From the NCBI RefSeq assembly GCF_015533855.1, contig NZ_AP024154.1:1491001-1555000 (forward strand): a stretch of 64,000 nucleotides of DNA, written 5' to 3'. The number at the start of each line of letters is the position of its first letter. Positions within the stretch are counted from its first letter, which is position 1. The stretch is from Echinicola sp. 20G. Lineage in GTDB: Bacteria; Bacteroidota; Bacteroidia; Cytophagales; Cyclobacteriaceae. The translations under genes were made by a program, and so were the position numbers. The notes beneath the pieces are model-generated. The model worked only from the letters and a program-made list of their open reading frames with translations, was not told the DNA's origin and made no database searches. Below, one piece after another: positions 1 to 8,801 of the stretch.

Positions 1-1
1 C

Positions 2-1231
2 AAAGCTTTACAGGATTTGCGGGATTTGGGTAATTCTGTATTGGTGGTAGAGCATGACAAGGACATGATGCTTGATGCGGATTTTGTGGTGGACATTGGC
101 CCCGGTGCAGGTAGGCATGGCGGGCAGATTGTAGCCCAAGGCAATCCTCAAGAGTTTCTAAAACAGAATAGTTTAACCGCTCAATATTTGAATGGCGACG
201 AGGCAATTTCTGTTCCTCAAGAAAGAAGAAAAGGAAATGGAAAGACTCTAAAGCTCACCCAGGCACAAGGCAATAATTTGAAAAATGTTGACCTGGAATT
301 GCCTTTGGGAAGCGTGATCTGTGTCACGGGTGTGTCTGGAAGTGGAAAGAGTTCCTTGATCCATGAAACTTTGTTCCCACTGCTCAACCAACATTTCTAT
401 CGTTCGCGTAAAGAGCCTTTGGCTTATAAGAGTATTGAAGGGTTGGAGTATTTGGATAAAGTTATTGAAGTGGACCAGTCTCCTATTGGCAGGACGCCAA
501 GATCGAATCCAGCTACTTACACCGGCGTATTTACGGATATTCGGGCTTTGTTTACAGAACTTCCTGAAGCCAAAATCCGAGGCTATAAACCAGGGAGGTT
601 CAGTTTCAATGTCAAAGGTGGACGTTGTGAAGATTGTGAGGGGGCTGGGATGAAATTGATAGAGATGGACTTCTTACCGGACGTCCATATTCCTTGTGAA
701 ACTTGTAAAGGCAAACGCTATAACAGAGAAACGCTGGAGGTGAGATTTAAAGGCAAATCCATTTCTGATGTTTTGGATATGACAGTAGAGCAAGCGGTAG
801 AGTTTTTCGAAAAGCAACCTAAGATCCTCAGAAAAATTCAAACCCTAAATGACGTGGGCTTGGGTTATATTACCTTGGGACAGCATGCCACCACTCTTTC
901 AGGTGGTGAAGCACAAAGGGTGAAATTAGCTACGGAATTATCCAAAAAGGATACCGGAAAGACCTTTTACATTCTTGATGAACCTACAACCGGCTTGCAC
1001 TTTAAAGATATTGAACATCTTCTTGAAGTTTTGAACAGGTTAGTGGACAAGGGAAATACAGTTTTGATCATTGAGCATAATCTAGATGTGATCAAAGTGG
1101 CTGACCATATCATAGATCTTGGACCGGAAGGAGGAAATAAAGGTGGGGAGATTGTGGTTCAAGGTACACCCGAAGTGGTGGCGGAACATCCATCTAGCTA
1201 TACAGCTAAATTCCTTAAAATGGAGCTTTAG
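2..1231 (+). CDS. uvrA: Excinuclease ABC subunit UvrA, C-terminal part (5' truncated by window)
   Basis: UvrA is the ATP-driven damage-recognition subunit of nucleotide excision repair and loads UvrB onto lesions. The frame is open to the window edge and codes [10 protein letters not shown] before the first ATG at 17, so the gene starts upstream; about 410 of the usual ~940 residues are here. Visible parts are the end of the first nucleotide-binding domain ([10 protein letters not shown]), the Walker A of the second (GVSGSGKSS), two CxxC pairs of the zinc module (CEDC and CETC), the ABC signature (TLSGGEAQR) and Walker B ([11 protein letters not shown]). The C-terminus is intact. It lies on the same strand as the downstream kinase, but nothing shows co-transcription. 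Confidence 0.97.
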   Translation, partial: KALQDLRDLGNSVLVVEHDKDMMLDADFVVDIGPGAGRHGGQIVAQGNPQEFLKQNSLTAQYLNGDEAISVPQERRKGNGKTLKLTQAQGNNLKNVDLELPLGSVICVTGVSGSGKSSLIHETLFPLLNQHFYRSRKEPLAYKSIEGLEYLDKVIEVDQSPIGRTPRSNPATYTGVFTDIRALFTELPEAKIRGYKPGRFSFNVKGGRCEDCEGAGMKLIEMDFLPDVHIPCETCKGKRYNRETLEVRFKGKSISDVLDMTVEQAVEFFEKQPKILRKIQTLNDVGLGYITLGQHATTLSGGEAQRVKLATELSKKDTGKTFYILDEPTTGLHFKDIEHLLEVLNRLVDKGNTVLIIEHNLDVIKVADHIIDLGPEGGNKGGEIVVQGTPEVVAEHPSSYTAKFLKMEL

Positions 1232-1327
1232 GTCTTCTAGGCAAAGTATGCCCCTTTTAGCCAATACCTGACCCATTGATAAAAAATACCTATGCACATT
1301 CGAAGACTTCCTTATATTTGGGGAGGA

Positions 1328-2377
1328 ATGGATAGGAGTAGATTATATTGGATATTACAGTTTTTGGGTTGGTCAAGCTTTGCTGTGATCAACCTATTTT
1401 TTGTTTCACTGATTAGGGGAATTACCTCTGTGCAAATTGGTGCATACTTGTCACTTGGAGCTTTTTATTTTTTATCCACGCACTATTTCAGGCATATTAT
1501 CAAATCCAAAGGCTGGTTTGATTTTAATATTTCAAAACTCTTAATCAATGCCCTTATAGCACTTTTGGCATTGAGCTTTGCCAATGTGATAGCTACCATT
1601 TTGATCAACTGGATTTTTGGAATATTGAGGGTTCAAGAAGATTTGAAGCCAATCGTGTTATTGGTGAATATGTTCATTAGCTTTCTGTATTATACGCTGT
1701 GGGCCATGATGTATTTTTTGTACCATTTTTTGGAGAACTACAATACTACCTTAAAATACCAGGCAAAGATCAATGAAATCAAATTAAACCAATTAAGAAG
1801 TCAGCTTAATCCACATTTCATTTTTAATGCGTTAAATAGTGTAAGGGCGCTGGTAGATGAAAATCCTCCAAAATCCAAGGAGGCCATTACGCAGTTGAGC
1901 AATATCCTGCGTTATTCATTGATCATGGATAAGAAAAGAACGATTGATTTCAGTGATGAAATAAAAATCGTAAAGGATTATCTGGATTTGGAAACTATTC
2001 GTTTTGAGGAACGATTGAGCGTTACTTATGAAATTGAAGAGCAAGCTTACTATTATAAAATTCCCCCAATGATGCTTCAGACCATTGTTGAAAATGCCAT
2101 CAAACATGGGATTTCAAACCGGATGAAAGGGGGACTGATCCACATTAAATGTACTATTGGACTTGCAGATGACCTGTATATTTCCGTAAAAAATAGTGGT
2201 CAACTCAAGGGAAGTGCGGGCCGGAAAAATGATGGTTCGGGACATGGGATTTCCAATACAATTCAGCGACTTAAGCTGATTTATGGAAATAAGGCCAATT
2301 TTAAGATGAAAAATTTCGACTCGGAGTTTGTAGTGACCGAAATAAAAATTCCGAAACATTATACTAAATTAGATTAA
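1328..2377 (+). CDS. LytS/YehU-type sensor histidine kinase
   Basis: Membrane sensor kinase expected to phosphorylate the LytTR regulator encoded 18 bp downstream. The first ~140 residues form about four membrane segments with no extra sensory domain, so the input is probably membrane-borne or a small ligand. Next comes the His_kinase family motif NPHFIFNALNS with the phosphoacceptor near His163, then an HATPase domain with the N-box ENAIKHG and the glycine-rich GHGISNTIQRL. An upstream in-frame ATG at 1292 exists. I prefer 1328 because GGGAGGA directly precedes it and a TATATTTG box (1313-1320) lies between the two ATGs. The signal sensed is unknown. Confidence 0.92.
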   Translation: MDRSRLYWILQFLGWSSFAVINLFFVSLIRGITSVQIGAYLSLGAFYFLSTHYFRHIIKSKGWFDFNISKLLINALIALLALSFANVIATILINWIFGILRVQEDLKPIVLLVNMFISFLYYTLWAMMYFLYHFLENYNTTLKYQAKINEIKLNQLRSQLNPHFIFNALNSVRALVDENPPKSKEAITQLSNILRYSLIMDKKRTIDFSDEIKIVKDYLDLETIRFEERLSVTYEIEEQAYYYKIPPMMLQTIVENAIKHGISNRMKGGLIHIKCTIGLADDLYISVKNSGQLKGSAGRKNDGSGHGISNTIQRLKLIYGNKANFKMKNFDSEFVVTEIKIPKHYTKLD

Positions 2378-2395
2378 CCATAAAATCAATATAGC

Positions 2396-3142
2396 ATGCG
2401 TGCACTAGTAATAGACGATGAAAGACTGGCCAGAAAAGAACTGATCAATTTACTAAAAGACATCGAGGAGGTGGAAGTTGTAGGTGAAGCGATCAATGTC
2501 GATGATGCCAAAGAGAAGATTTCAAGTTTAAATCCAGATGTCATTTTCCTGGATATCCAAATGCCAGAAAAGACGGGTTTTGACCTGCTGGCAGAAATGG
2601 AAGCAGTGCCCAACGTTATCTTCACCACAGCATATGATGAATTTGCGCTGAAGGCTTTTGAGGTGAATGCGCTTGATTATTTGCTAAAGCCCATAGAACC
2701 AGAGAGATTATCAGAAGCTGTTGTTAAGTTAAGCAGTAAACTGAATAGCAGCAGTGCTTCATCTACTAAAAATGAGGAAAAAATTACCCAAGATGATGAC
2801 AAAAAGTTATCTTTGGAAGATCAGGTTTTTGTGAAAGATGGTGATCGATGCTGGTTTGTAAGGTTGGAAAATGTGCGTTTATTTGAATCAGACGGCAATT
2901 ACATAAAAGTGTATTTTGATAACAATAAACCGATGATTCACAAATCTCTTAATGCTTTGGATGAAAGATTGGATGAAAAGTCCTTTTTTAGGGCCAGCAG
3001 AAAGCATATAATTAATTTAAGTTGGGTAGAGGGGATTGAGCCATGGTTCAATGGTGGTTTAGTAGTCACTTTAAAGGGCGGTGATCGAATAGAAGTGAGC
3101 CGAAGGCAAGCAGCAAGATTTAAGGATATGATGAGTTTGTGA
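2396..3142 (+). CDS. LytTR-family response regulator, partner of the upstream kinase
   Basis: Cytoplasmic transcription regulator with an N-terminal receiver (residues 1-120) and a C-terminal LytTR DNA-binding domain (about 140-248). The receiver has the acidic pair in VIDDER, phosphoacceptor Asp53 in FLDIQMP, and the conserved lysine in YLLKPIEP. A Ser/Lys/Glu/Asp-rich linker follows (SSASSTKNEEK). The LytTR part contains the usual ESDGNYIKVYF and FFRASRKHIINL stretches. The 18-bp gap after the kinase makes this a standard two-component pair. Targets cannot be read from the sequence. Confidence 0.94.
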   Translation: MRALVIDDERLARKELINLLKDIEEVEVVGEAINVDDAKEKISSLNPDVIFLDIQMPEKTGFDLLAEMEAVPNVIFTTAYDEFALKAFEVNALDYLLKPIEPERLSEAVVKLSSKLNSSSASSTKNEEKITQDDDKKLSLEDQVFVKDGDRCWFVRLENVRLFESDGNYIKVYFDNNKPMIHKSLNALDERLDEKSFFRASRKHIINLSWVEGIEPWFNGGLVVTLKGGDRIEVSRRQAARFKDMMSL

Positions 3143-3301
3143 TGTTTGTAATATAAAAAAATGCAGTTCTTAAATTGTATTTCTGGATTAATATTCTCAT
3201 TTTCAATGAACAAAGTATTTTTCCTTTAATCGTGGACTGTAATTAGTAGATGTATAAAATTTTAGACTTCACCAATAACATTTAAGGAACCACACCAAAA
3301 T

Positions 3302-4054
3302 ATGAAAGACGAAAGAATTTTAGTTGTAGAGGATGATCCGGATATTGCGGAAAACATTGAAGAAATCCTCGAACTTTTAGGTTACGTAAATATTGACATA
3401 GCTAATTCTGCCAACCAAGCGATCAAGGTCATCAAGAAGTATAGACCTGATTTGGTTTTTATGGATATCAAGCTTAAAGGTGATAAAGATGGGATTGAAC
3501 TGGGAGAAATCATCCAGCAAATGGTGGATGCTCCCATTGTTTACGTTACTTCCTATAGTGACCCAACCATTATCGAAAGGGCCAAGAGAATTCATCCAGC
3601 TGGTTTTATTGTAAAGCCATTTAACACCAATGATATACATGCTATTGTAGAGATCGTACTTTATAATAGGAGGACACAAGCGGCTAACGCCGAGGCACCA
3701 AAAGCTAATGCAGAAAGCCCTTATTTGGTTACGGATGCTGTTTACATCAAATCTGACAATGCGTATGAGCGTGTAGATTATGAAGATGTTTATTATGTAG
3801 AGGCAAATGGAAATATGGTGTCTATTTTTACCAAAAACAAAACTTATACGATCCGTAAATCCATGAAGGATATGGAGGAAAAATTACCTTCCAACTTATT
3901 CCTAAGGGTTCAAAAATCCTACATTGTCCAGCTGGCTCAAATCCAGAGTTTCAGCACCAAGGAAATCACTTTGAAAAGTGGTGCCATAGTACAAGTGGGA
4001 AGACAGTATTACAACAGTTTCCTAGCGAAATTGAATACTATTACTGAGAGTTAA
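3302..4054 (+). CDS. Second LytTR-family response regulator
   Basis: Receiver plus LytTR DNA-binding protein of 250 aa. The receiver is intact: acidic VVEDDPD, phosphoacceptor Asp55 in FMDIKLKG, Thr/Ser in YVTSYSD and Lys in IVKPF. The MDIKLKGDKDG variant differs from the MPEKTG type of the neighbour and resembles receivers fed by hybrid or orphan kinases. An Ala/Glu linker (AANAEAPKANAE) leads to the LytTR domain (EANGNMVSIF, FLRVQKSYIVQL). It sits 159 bp after the first regulator, so it may be separately transcribed, and it ends at a strong terminator. It could share the upstream kinase or answer to an unlinked one. Confidence 0.93.
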   Translation: MKDERILVVEDDPDIAENIEEILELLGYVNIDIANSANQAIKVIKKYRPDLVFMDIKLKGDKDGIELGEIIQQMVDAPIVYVTSYSDPTIIERAKRIHPAGFIVKPFNTNDIHAIVEIVLYNRRTQAANAEAPKANAESPYLVTDAVYIKSDNAYERVDYEDVYYVEANGNMVSIFTKNKTYTIRKSMKDMEEKLPSNLFLRVQKSYIVQLAQIQSFSTKEITLKSGAIVQVGRQYYNSFLAKLNTITES

Positions 4055-4074
4055 ATTAGAAATCACCAAAGTCA

Positions 4075-4104
4075 AAGGCCTTCATGAAAATGAAGGCCTT
4101 TTTT
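4075..4104 (+). terminator. Intrinsic terminator after the LytTR pair
   Basis: Perfect 11-bp stem AAGGCCTTCAT/ATGAAGGCCTT with a GAAA tetraloop, running into a T tract. It lies between the second LytTR gene and the convergent PhoH gene and could serve both strands. Confidence 0.9.
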
Positions 4105-4125
4105 AGTTTATAATGCTTTTTCTGG

Positions 4126-5481
4126 TTATAAAAGCTCATTGGCTAGGTTGGCTAACTCTGACCTTTCTCCTTTTTCAAGTTTAATATGAGCATAAAGCGG
4201 ATGATCCTTAACCCGGTCAATGAGATAGGAAAGCCCGTTACTTTGACTGTCCAGGTAAGGTGTGTCAATTTGATGCACATCGCCTGTAAAAACAATTTTA
4301 GTATTCTCTCCTGCCCTACTGATAATGGTCTTGATTTCATGAGGGGTCAAGTTCTGCGCTTCATCCACAATGAAGAAAATATTGGAAAGCGATCGACCAC
4401 GGATATAGGCCAATGGTTGGATCACCAATTTCTCCTGATTGACCATTTCTGTAATTTTCTGGAACTCCTTGTCTGACTCTTTAAATTGGTTTTGTATAAA
4501 CTTAAGGTTGTCCCATAGAGGCTCCATATAGGGGTTCAGTTTGGACTTGATGTCTCCGGGTAAGTACCCAATATCTTTGTTGCTCAAAGGAACAATTGGA
4601 CGAGCCAAGAAGATTTGTTTATAGTCTCTTCTCTGTTCCAGTGCCCCTGCAAGAGCCAAAAGGGTTTTCCCTGTACCTGCCACACCTTGCACAGATACTA
4701 ACTTGATATTAGGATTGGTAATGGCATGCAAGGCGAAAGTTTGCTCTGCATTTTTTGGCTTGATATTATAGGCCAATTTTTTGTCTACCCGCTCTACAGT
4801 ATTGTTTTCGCCATTGTAAAAGGACAACACCGAGTTCTTATCACTTTTGAGGATGTAGTAGGTATTGGCCTTCCGTTTTCTGGTGCCTAGCACTTTTTTC
4901 GCTTCTACAGTATGGGAATCATATAGTTCGTTAATGACATCAGGATCTATGCCTTCAAGGACATCCTTGCCAGTATTTTCCAACTCGGTGATGTTCTTGA
5001 TTTTACCAGTTTCATAGTCTTCAGCCTGAATATTTAGGGATTTTGCCTTTAAGCGAAGATTGATGTCCTTACTGACCAAAATCACTTTGCGGCCATTTTC
5101 ACCATTTTTTAGGTTCAAGGCTGCATTGAGAATTTTATGGTCGTTTTTTTCTTCTCCAAAAACCTTGTTGGCATCTTCGTCGGAACTTTCAGAGGAAGTC
5201 ATCATCACTTTGAAATTCCCTTTGGTTTTTCCATTGAGCGGGGTCCATTCGTGAATCATTCTATCCTTGGACAGCTTATCCAACAATCTGATAAACTCTC
5301 TCGCCTCGAAGTTTTTGGAATCGTTGCCCTTTTTAAACTGATCTAATTCTTCCAAAACAGTAATGGGGATCACCACATCGTGTTCTGCAAAATTCATGAT
5401 TGAATTGTGGGCGTAAAGTATGACCGAAGTGTCTAAAACGAAGATTTTTCGGTCATTTTCGTTTTTCTTAGCTCTTGGCAT
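4126..5481 (-). CDS. PhoH-family ATPase with N-terminal PIN domain
   Basis: Two-domain protein of 451 aa. Residues ~12-150 form a PIN-type nuclease fold (FVLDTSVILYAHNS, DDHKILNAAL-like acidic residues, VILVSKDINLRLKA). Residues ~240-450 form the PhoH ATPase with Walker A VAGTGKTLLA and Walker B FIVDEAQNLTP, plus the sensor stretch KIVFTGDVHQID. PIN-PhoH fusions are linked in the literature to RNA unwinding and cleavage, as in mycobacterial PhoH2; the exact role in Bacteroidota is not settled. It appears monocistronic and convergent with the LytTR gene. Confidence 0.93.
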   Translation of the reverse strand: MPRAKKNENDRKIFVLDTSVILYAHNSIMNFAEHDVVIPITVLEELDQFKKGNDSKNFEAREFIRLLDKLSKDRMIHEWTPLNGKTKGNFKVMMTSSESSDEDANKVFGEEKNDHKILNAALNLKNGENGRKVILVSKDINLRLKAKSLNIQAEDYETGKIKNITELENTGKDVLEGIDPDVINELYDSHTVEAKKVLGTRKRKANTYYILKSDKNSVLSFYNGENNTVERVDKKLAYNIKPKNAEQTFALHAITNPNIKLVSVQGVAGTGKTLLALAGALEQRRDYKQIFLARPIVPLSNKDIGYLPGDIKSKLNPYMEPLWDNLKFIQNQFKESDKEFQKITEMVNQEKLVIQPLAYIRGRSLSNIFFIVDEAQNLTPHEIKTIISRAGENTKIVFTGDVHQIDTPYLDSQSNGLSYLIDRVKDHPLYAHIKLEKGERSELANLANELL

Positions 5482-5634
5482 AGGCGAAAAAGGTTAGTGA
5501 TTAATAGTCTCTAATAAGATAGATAATAATCTCTGTGAATACCATTTTTTTGGATAAAATAAAGAAGCGATTTGCGGGGCAATCTGTAAGCTTCTGTAGT
5601 CCAGTGAGATAAAAAATAATATAAACGAAAAAAT

Positions 5635-5678
5635 AAAAAAGCAGCCCTTAAACCCTTTTTGGAGGTTCAGAGCTGCTT
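5635..5678 (-). terminator. Intrinsic terminator downstream of the PLP decarboxylase
   Basis: Read on the minus strand, AAGCAGC pairs with GCTGCTT across a partly paired interior (CTGAACC opposite GGGTTTAAG) and is followed by a run of T. It lies 22 bp past the decarboxylase stop. Confidence 0.82.
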
Positions 5679-5699
5679 GAAAATATTATTTGATGCCAA

Positions 5700-6950
5700 T
5701 TAACTTTTGCTGATCAGCTCTCCCTCAAGATCCATTAGGAAGCTGTCCAACACACCTTGTCTTACATGGTGCATTACTACAATCTTATACCATTTAGCGC
5801 CGTATTCATAACTGTCAGCTACCAAGTTGTACTTAGTGGCAATACGTTCAGAAATGTACTCTGCCTTCATGGTAATAATATTCAGGTGAGGGTTCCTAAA
5901 ATACTCCACTCCCATTCTGTCCAGCTTGGTGCAGATTCTTTCAGTACGGTCACATAGAGAGGCCATTTTATATTTCCAACCTTCTGATCCATGGATTTTG
6001 AGGATCATCCACATGGATACTGCGTTGGCTCCAGAGCGGCTTCCGCTTAGCGTATAGTCCTTTCCTGGGATATATTGGGCTTCCTCAGTGCAAACATGGT
6101 GGATATAGCCTTTTCTGATCAAGAATAAGCCTGTACCATATGGTGTTTGCAACATTTTGTGACCATCACTTGTAATGGAGGTGATGTATGGATTCTTAAA
6201 TGTGTACGGGCTGTTTTCATCCGTAAATGGATAGATGAATCCACCATATGCGGCATCCACGTGGATTCTAAACGGTACATTGGCAGCGGTAAAGAAATCA
6301 CCCAATCTGTCCACGTCGTCTACTGAACCAAACATGGTGGTAGAGAGATTGGCCACTACAATAAAATACTTATATCCAACTTCTTTGGCAGCATTGATCT
6401 TTGTTTCCAAGGATTCTTCAGTGATCTGCCTTGTCTCATTGTCCACGTCCAGGATGATGCTGTGCAAGTTGAGCAGGTTAGCTCCCTTTGGCATGGAGTA
6501 GTGTGAGTCACTACTATAGACCACAGCAATCTCATCAGTCTTGGCACCGAATTCGTCCCTGAAGAAGTTTCTGTATACCCACATGGCCTGAATATTGGCT
6601 TCTGTACCTCCGGTGGCTACATAGCCATCCTGTTGGCCTTCTTCTCCATCAAAGATCTGTTCGGCAACCAGTTTGATCAGGTCTCTTTCTATCTTTTGAG
6701 TACCTGCAAAAATTTCCAAAACAGACTTATCACTTAAGGTATGGATGCCGATATGGTTTGGGTTTTGCACCATAACAGACATAAAGGGAGCGTCTTTCAA
6801 GAAAGGAGCATCGTGATAGAATTCGGTAGTATCCAAATAGGTTCCAGGTACTCCAAGTGCAGGATATTCTCCCCTGTAATCATGGTTTTCACTCAATGCG
6901 CCAAATATTGCTTTTTTTACTTCTTCGTGAGATAATTTCTTCCAGTACAT
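5700..6950 (-). CDS. Pyridoxal-phosphate-dependent group II decarboxylase
   Basis: Cytosolic PLP enzyme of 416 aa in the amino-acid decarboxylase family (glutamate, aspartate, tyrosine, histidine and related). Landmarks are TGGTEANIQAM at 113-123 (phosphate binding), His150 that would stack on the cofactor ring, HVDAAYGG at 230-237 with the aspartate that pairs with the pyridine nitrogen, and SDGHKML with Lys265 as the Schiff-base lysine. The substrate cannot be assigned from sequence alone. The gene stands alone, with a terminator behind it and aroE 130 bp upstream on the same strand. Amine, beta-alanine or taurine-type products are all possible. Confidence 0.88.
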   Translation of the reverse strand: MYWKKLSHEEVKKAIFGALSENHDYRGEYPALGVPGTYLDTTEFYHDAPFLKDAPFMSVMVQNPNHIGIHTLSDKSVLEIFAGTQKIERDLIKLVAEQIFDGEEGQQDGYVATGGTEANIQAMWVYRNFFRDEFGAKTDEIAVVYSSDSHYSMPKGANLLNLHSIILDVDNETRQITEESLETKINAAKEVGYKYFIVVANLSTTMFGSVDDVDRLGDFFTAANVPFRIHVDAAYGGFIYPFTDENSPYTFKNPYITSITSDGHKMLQTPYGTGLFLIRKGYIHHVCTEEAQYIPGKDYTLSGSRSGANAVSMWMILKIHGSEGWKYKMASLCDRTERICTKLDRMGVEYFRNPHLNIITMKAEYISERIATKYNLVADSYEYGAKWYKIVVMHHVRQGVLDSFLMDLEGELISKS

Positions 6951-7080
6951 AATGATAGAATTTTATAGCTGTATCAGCCTGCATCAAAAGGCAACTGATG
7001 CTAAGCCAAATAGCCATAGCGGAATTGCTCCTATTTGAAAATAGCAGACAGATAAGGTATTGAATAAATGAAATAGATAA

Positions 7081-7821
7081 TTAGTTCCAGATCTCCCAGG
7101 CTGCTTCAGCTTGGAGATGTAGCATTTCTAAACCATTTTTCACTACCGCCCCACGGGCTTCCATAGACCGCATTAGGAAGGTTTTTTCAGGATTGTACAC
7201 CAAATCATACACTTTATGTTCCCTGCCTATTTGGCTTAGAGGGATGTCAGGCATTTCCTCTGTATTGGGAAATGTTCCCAATGGAGTGGTGTTGATAATA
7301 AGATGATGTTCTTGGAGGTGTTTTTCGTTTTTGACCAGCTCATTGTAAGTAACGAGGTCTGGCTCGTTGGTATTTCTCGATACCATCATGTAGGGAATAT
7401 TCAAGCTTATCAAGGCTTGTTTTACCGCCTTAGAAGCTCCGCCAGTGCCCAAGATTAAGGCTTTGGTCTGGTCGGCCCCATTCAACCATGATTTGAGCGA
7501 ATCTTTAAATCCAATATAATCGGTATTGTATCCAATTAATTTACCGTTTCTAACCTTGATGCAATTTACTGCGCCAATTGCTTCACAGCTTGGTTCTAGT
7601 TCGTCCAGAAAAGGGATGACTTGCTGTTTATAAGGAATGGTGACATTGATGCCTTCCAGTTCCGGATTATTTTTGATCAATTCAGGGAATTTGTCGATCG
7701 TATCCAGCTCATAGAGCTCATACTGACAGCCACTGATATTTTCCTTTTCGAATTTTTCAGTAAAGTACTTCTTCGAAAAGGAATGTTTCAGCGGATAACC
7801 GATAAGTCCGAATTTTCTCAT
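7081..7821 (-). CDS. aroE: Shikimate dehydrogenase
   Basis: Reduces 3-dehydroshikimate to shikimate with NADPH in the chorismate pathway. The 246-aa length is normal for bacterial AroE. The N-terminal substrate domain has GYPLKHSFSKKYF and the catalytic Lys65 in NVTIPYKQ; the partner aspartate is in GYNTDYIGF. The Rossmann domain carries GTGGASKAV. It overlaps the stop of the upstream DUF368 gene by 4 bp (7818-7821), so the two are translationally coupled at the end of a four-gene minus-strand unit. Confidence 0.96.
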   Translation of the reverse strand: MRKFGLIGYPLKHSFSKKYFTEKFEKENISGCQYELYELDTIDKFPELIKNNPELEGINVTIPYKQQVIPFLDELEPSCEAIGAVNCIKVRNGKLIGYNTDYIGFKDSLKSWLNGADQTKALILGTGGASKAVKQALISLNIPYMMVSRNTNEPDLVTYNELVKNEKHLQEHHLIINTTPLGTFPNTEEMPDIPLSQIGREHKVYDLVYNPEKTFLMRSMEARGAVVKNGLEMLHLQAEAAWEIWN

Positions 7822-8753
7822 TTCTTTTTTAAATAAAACGCCATTCTCTCCAATCCTATCACAAGCAGTATTCCAAACAAGAATGCCAATAAACCAATAA
7901 AGAATTTTGGTTCATTGCCTGTTTCTGTCAAATAATGGTTGGGCCATAAGTTTTCAGTTATAAATGGCTTTTGCTCACCACTACTTGAAACTCTGTAGCT
8001 CAGGACTTTTTTCCAAGGCCAGATCTTATTGATCGAGCCAAGCATAAACCCTGAAAGTACAGCGATGGTCACTGCATGATGATTTTTCAATAACCAGGAT
8101 ATCAGCCTGGAAAATGAAAGTATCCCTACTATGCAGCCTACAGCAAAGACTCCCAATGTAAGGAAGTCCCTTTCGGTAACTGCATTGAGGATGGCTTCGT
8201 ATTTTCCCAATATCAAGAGCAGAAAACTTCCGGAGATTCCAGGAAGGATCATCGCACAAATGGCTATGGCTCCTGCCACAAAGGTGAAATACAAAGCATT
8301 TGGCGAATGGATAGGGTTAAGTCCTGTGATCCAATAAGCCAACACTGCTCCTACTGGAATGGCTATAAAAACCATTAAGTTCCATCTTTTGATATCCCGC
8401 AAGATCAATACTGAGCTGATGATAATCAGGCCACAGAAAAACGACCAAAGCGGGATGGGATGTTCCTCCATCAAGTAGGTAATCAGCTTTGAGAGCGCAA
8501 AGATACTAGTAAAAATCCCAAGGAACAAGGAGCACAGAAAAGGACCATTGACATGTTTCCATAAATCCTTGATCTGGAACTTTGCCAAAAGCTTCAAGGC
8601 ATCCAAGTCAAAGGATTTGATACTATCCAGAAGCGTTTCATATATACCAGTAATTAGGGCAATGGTTCCTCCGGAAACGCCGGGAACAATGTCTGCTGCG
8701 CCCATACCCATTCCTTTGAGGTAGGTAAGAATATAGTTTTTTGTCTGCTTCAT
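7818..8753 (-). CDS. DUF368 membrane protein, probable polyprenyl-phosphate translocase (PopT-like)
   Basis: Multi-pass inner-membrane protein of 311 aa. It shows the DUF368 internal duplication: GAADIVPGVSGGT at 19-30 and MILPGISGSFLLL near 165 are the two PG(V/I)SG re-entrant motifs. Work published in 2023 assigned DUF368 proteins to recycling undecaprenyl phosphate across the membrane. The function here is inferred from that family. Its place between comA and aroE shows co-transcription rather than a shared pathway. The start ATG at 8753 directly follows a hairpin (8770-8797) that could tune read-through from comA. Confidence 0.88.
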   Translation of the reverse strand: MKQTKNYILTYLKGMGMGAADIVPGVSGGTIALITGIYETLLDSIKSFDLDALKLLAKFQIKDLWKHVNGPFLCSLFLGIFTSIFALSKLITYLMEEHPIPLWSFFCGLIIISSVLILRDIKRWNLMVFIAIPVGAVLAYWITGLNPIHSPNALYFTFVAGAIAICAMILPGISGSFLLLILGKYEAILNAVTERDFLTLGVFAVGCIVGILSFSRLISWLLKNHHAVTIAVLSGFMLGSINKIWPWKKVLSYRVSSSGEQKPFITENLWPNHYLTETGNEPKFFIGLLAFLFGILLVIGLERMAFYLKKK

Positions 8754-8769
8754 GGGAGGAAAGAAAAGA

Positions 8770-8797
8770 AAGCGACCATATGATTACAGTCGCTTTT
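8770..8797 (-). terminator. Hairpin between comA and the DUF368 gene (possible partial terminator)
   Basis: On the minus strand AAAGCGAC and GTCGCTTT form a perfect 8-bp stem with a 12-nt loop, followed by the interrupted T tract CTTTTCTTT. It sits inside an apparent operon, so it may attenuate transcription or stabilise the comA 3' end rather than stop it fully. Confidence 0.55.
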
Positions 8798-8801
8798 GGT
8801 T

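Noticed and set aside
1292..1327. Upstream ATG of the LytS-type kinase
   Set aside because: A TATATTTG box lies between this ATG and the one at 1328, and the extra residues are unlike the family start.
5482..5699. 218-bp spacer between PhoH and the decarboxylase as a possible small RNA
   Set aside because: Apart from the terminator near its end I see no promoter pair or conserved structure; treated as ordinary spacer.
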